Below, one piece after another: positions 61,683 to 64,000 of a stretch of DNA of 64,000 bases. This DNA comes from Clostridium yunnanense (GTDB lineage Bacteria; Bacillota; Clostridia; Clostridiales; Clostridiaceae), in contig NZ_JAENHN010000065.1 in the NCBI RefSeq assembly GCF_016595795.1, forward strand, positions 1 through 64,000, read 5' to 3'. The number at the start of each line of letters is the position of its first letter. Within the stretch, counting starts at the first letter, position 1. The translations under genes and the position numbers were made by a program. Below the pieces are notes generated by a model. It had not been told where the DNA came from. It saw only the letters and a list, made by a program, of their open reading frames with translations, and did no database searches.

Positions 61683-63365
61683 ATGACAAATATACTTATT
61701 TTACTTCAGGTAGTAATGCTTGTATTACTATTTATCTTTATGATAAACAATACTGGTAATCAAAGAAACAATAAAGTAGTCATTGATAAAGAAAATCATA
61801 AAGAGTTAGATAAGTTGAATAAATTAAGAGAGATAAAACTTACCCAACCCTTAACAGAAAAAAGCAGGCCAAAAAGTTTTGATGAGATAATAGGTCAAGA
61901 AAAGGGTATAAAGGCCTTAAAGGCAGCATTATGTGGAGCAAATCCACAGCACGTTATAATATATGGCCCCCCTGGAGTTGGTAAGACAGCAGCCGCTAGA
62001 TTGGTTTTAGAAGAAGCTAAGAAAAGTAAAAATTCACCTTTTAGAAATTTAGCTAAATTCGTAGAAATTGATGCAACCACTCTAAGATTTGATGAAAGAG
62101 GAATAGCAGATCCTTTAATTGGATCTGTGCATGATCCAATTTATCAAGGTGCAGGAACTCTAGGTATAGCTGGGATACCTCAACCTAAACCAGGTGCGGT
62201 TACTAAGGCACATGGAGGCGTTTTATTTATAGATGAGATTGGAGAGTTACATCCTATTCAGTTAAATAAACTTTTAAAGGTGCTTGAGGATAGAAAAGTG
62301 TTTTTAGATAGTGCTTACTTCAGTTCAGAAGATCCTAATATGCCGACTTATATAAAAGAGGTTTTTGAGAAAGGTCTTCCAGCTGACTTTAGATTGATTG
62401 GGGCTACAACAAGAAATCCTGATGAGATAGTTCCGGCAATTAGATCAAGATGTGTTGAGATATTTTTTAGAGCTTTATTACCTGACGAGATAAAGCAGAT
62501 AGCTGACAATGCTGTTAAAAAAGTAGGATTAAATATATGTGACAATGGTTTAGATATAGTTAGTAGATACTGTTCTAATGGAAGAGAAGTAGTGAATTTG
62601 ATTCAGCTGTGCTCAGGGCTAGCTATTAACGATGGAAGAGAAGAGATTACAGAAGAAGATATAGAATGGGTTGTTGAGAATGGTCAGTATTCCTTAAGAC
62701 CTGAGAAGATGATAGGGGCTAAGCCTAAAGTTGGGGTAGTTAATGGATTGGCTGTTTATGGTGCGAATATGGGTACTATAATAGAAATAGAGGCTAGTGC
62801 TAAAAAAGTAATAGGAAGAAAAGGTTCTCTAAAAATCACTGGAATTATTGAAGAAGAAGAAATAACGTCTTCTAATAGAAAGGTAAAGAGAAAAAGTACT
62901 GCTTATTGTTCTGTAGAAAATGTTTTGACAGTTCTAAACAATAACTTTGATATAGAATGCGATAATTACGATATTCATATAAACTTCTTAGGTGGAGTGC
63001 CTATTGATGGACCATCAGCTGGTATTAGTATAGCAACTGCTGTATATAGTGCGATTAAAAACATCCCTGTAAGCAATTATGTGGCTATGACTGGAGAAAT
63101 TTCATTACAAGGTTTAGTAAAACCTATAGGTGGTGTCAATGCAAAGATTTCAGCTGCTCAAAAGGCAGGGGCAAAAATAGCTATCATACCAAGCGAGAAT
63201 TATAGTCAATCTTTTGATTCATTGGAAGGAATAAAAGTAAAGCCTGTTGACAATATTGTAGAGGTAATAAACTTGGCATTGACTAATATATGTGATAAAA
63301 TAGGTAATAATACCCCTACGGAGCAATCAGTAGAGGTCTTATCTGCAAGATCACTGAACAATTAA
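61683..63365 (+). CDS. lonB: ATP-dependent protease LonB
   Basis: This 560-residue LonB-type protease has an N-terminal membrane segment (about 3-21), an AAA+ domain with Walker A GPPGVGKTAAA and Walker B GVLFIDEIGEL, and a C-terminal serine-lysine protease domain with the nucleophile in DGPSAGIS and the Lys in GGVNAK. In Bacillus LonB is made in the forespore under sigma F; whether that holds here is not visible. The ATG at 61683 follows AAGGTGG rather than an in-frame GTG 12 nt earlier. The hairpin after it separates it from lonA. Confidence 0.94.
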   Translation: MTNILILLQVVMLVLLFIFMINNTGNQRNNKVVIDKENHKELDKLNKLREIKLTQPLTEKSRPKSFDEIIGQEKGIKALKAALCGANPQHVIIYGPPGVGKTAAARLVLEEAKKSKNSPFRNLAKFVEIDATTLRFDERGIADPLIGSVHDPIYQGAGTLGIAGIPQPKPGAVTKAHGGVLFIDEIGELHPIQLNKLLKVLEDRKVFLDSAYFSSEDPNMPTYIKEVFEKGLPADFRLIGATTRNPDEIVPAIRSRCVEIFFRALLPDEIKQIADNAVKKVGLNICDNGLDIVSRYCSNGREVVNLIQLCSGLAINDGREEITEEDIEWVVENGQYSLRPEKMIGAKPKVGVVNGLAVYGANMGTIIEIEASAKKVIGRKGSLKITGIIEEEEITSSNRKVKRKSTAYCSVENVLTVLNNNFDIECDNYDIHINFLGGVPIDGPSAGISIATAVYSAIKNIPVSNYVAMTGEISLQGLVKPIGGVNAKISAAQKAGAKIAIIPSENYSQSFDSLEGIKVKPVDNIVEVINLALTNICDKIGNNTPTEQSVEVLSARSLNN

Positions 63366-63368
63366 TAT

Positions 63369-63394
63369 AAGTGCTGCTGATATCAGCAGCACTT
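63369..63394. terminator. Perfect palindrome after lonB
   Basis: AAGTGCTGCTGAT is directly followed by its exact complement, a 13-bp stem with no separate loop. The following U-tract is weak (ATTGTG). Confidence 0.6.
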
Positions 63395-63493
63395 ATTGTG
63401 TTAAAACTAATACTAATATTTATTGAAAAGTAACCATATTATGTGTATACTAAATAGGTCTAATTGATAAAATTAATTATGGAGGGGAGAAGC

Positions 63494-64000
63494 ATGAATA
63501 GAGAAAAGAAAGTTCTTCCTTTAATTCCTCTTAGAGGAATAACCATTTTTCCGAATATGGTTATTCATTTTGATGTAGGTAGAGAGAAATCCATTGCTGC
63601 TTTAGAAGAAGCGATGTTAAATAATCAGCAAATTTTCCTTGCGACTCAAAAGGATGCTAAGATTGAAGAACCAGTAAAAGAGGATATTTACGAAGTAGGA
63701 ACACTTAGTACAATTAAACAACTTCTAAAATTACCAGGGGATACAACTAGGGTTTTAGTAGAAGGCACTAATAGAGGAAAGATACTTTCACTAACCAATG
63801 GTGAAGAGTTCTTTACTGTTGAAGCAGAAATATATATTGAAGATGAAGAACAAGAATTAAGTGAAAAAGTATCTTTAGAGATTGAGGCGCTTACAAGATC
63901 GCTAAAAGATGATTTTTCTGATTACTTGAATTTATCTGGAAATACATCTGCAGATATAATACTTTCATTGGACGAAATAGAAAACTCAGCAAGATTAGCT
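63494..64000 (+). CDS. lonA: ATP-dependent protease Lon, N-terminal part (runs off window)
   Basis: The first 169 codons of a Lon protease lie at the right edge. The start is KKVLPLIPLRGITIFPNMVI, the usual first strand of the LAN substrate-binding domain, followed by an AALEEAMLNNQQIFLATQKD helix-strand and YEVGTLSTIKQLLKLPGDTT. The AAA+ and protease domains are outside the window. GGAGGGGAG lies 5 nt before the ATG. Placement after lonB is the standard clostridial arrangement. Confidence 0.93.
   Translation, partial: MNREKKVLPLIPLRGITIFPNMVIHFDVGREKSIAALEEAMLNNQQIFLATQKDAKIEEPVKEDIYEVGTLSTIKQLLKLPGDTTRVLVEGTNRGKILSLTNGEEFFTVEAEIYIEDEEQELSEKVSLEIEALTRSLKDDFSDYLNLSGNTSADIILSLDEIENSARLA

Overview
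The window reads as chromosome of a low-GC, spore-forming anaerobe of the Clostridium sensu stricto type. The supporting evidence is very AT-rich DNA with AGA-dominated arginine codons, strong AGGAGG-type ribosome binding sites, an alpha/beta-type SASP gene, a clostridial asrABC sulfite reductase operon, a citrate-synthase-like gene of the homocitrate synthase fold beside aconitase and NAD-type isocitrate dehydrogenase, and the order tig-clpP-clpX-lonB-lonA at the right end. The genus assignment is inference from gene content; no species is claimed.

Layout. (1) 0.5-7.7 kb: two tandem HTH-TPR regulators, then a Re-citrate synthase candidate, aconitase and isocitrate dehydrogenase, which together make the oxidative half-TCA branch to 2-oxoglutarate. 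(2) 7.7-13.2 kb: a small unknown gene and a Crp/Fnr regulator on the minus strand, a small helical protein, then a formate/nitrite-family (hydrosulfide) channel with asrA, asrB and asrC. A TGTGA-N6-TCACA palindrome lies upstream of the channel gene. (3) 14.0-21.3 kb: hemA, a sirC-like gene, hemC, a cobA-hemD fusion, hemB, hemL and a cbiK-like chelatase, a complete route from glutamyl-tRNA to a metallated sirohydrochlorin and the obvious supplier of siroheme for AsrC. (4) 21.5-27.7 kb: a two-component pair, a SASP, a P1-family peptidase, an ECF-type vitamin transporter S component and an HD-domain protein. (5) 28.2-33.7 kb: a secreted GH16-type glycosidase with carbohydrate-binding modules, a TVP38/VTT membrane protein, and the cysteine desulfurase-ThiI pair for tRNA 4-thiouridine. 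(6) 34-39.3 kb: three GH13 alpha-glucosidase/amylase genes behind a LacI/CcpA-like operator. (7) 39.3-49.9 kb: GtrA, a guanine-type purine riboswitch driving an AzgA-family permease, a small regulator-like protein, an alpha/beta hydrolase, an M16C peptidase, a membrane MutS-like ATPase, a diguanylate cyclase and a hypothetical. (8) 50-53.6 kb: a two-gene cassette of membrane-anchored Mrr-fold proteins between two copies of a palindromic repeat, an M23 peptidase with long coiled coil, and a small Cys-rich protein. (9) 53.8-64 kb: a CPBP protease, an MBL-fold hydrolase, an unknown anchored protein, a TIM-barrel protein, then the protein quality-control block tig, clpP, clpX, lonB and the start of lonA.

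The most distinctive non-genic content is a set of interspersed palindromic repeat families confined to intergenic DNA: a ~100 bp family (at least seven copies, three in tandem), a ~230 bp MITE-like element with ~37 bp inverted ends plus two solo ends, a hairpin family that looks like mobile terminators, and a short family flanking the Mrr-like pair. No rRNA, tRNA, CRISPR array, phage module or transposase gene was found. Several gene starts given here lie downstream of the longest possible ORF start because a good ribosome binding site points to the internal codon.
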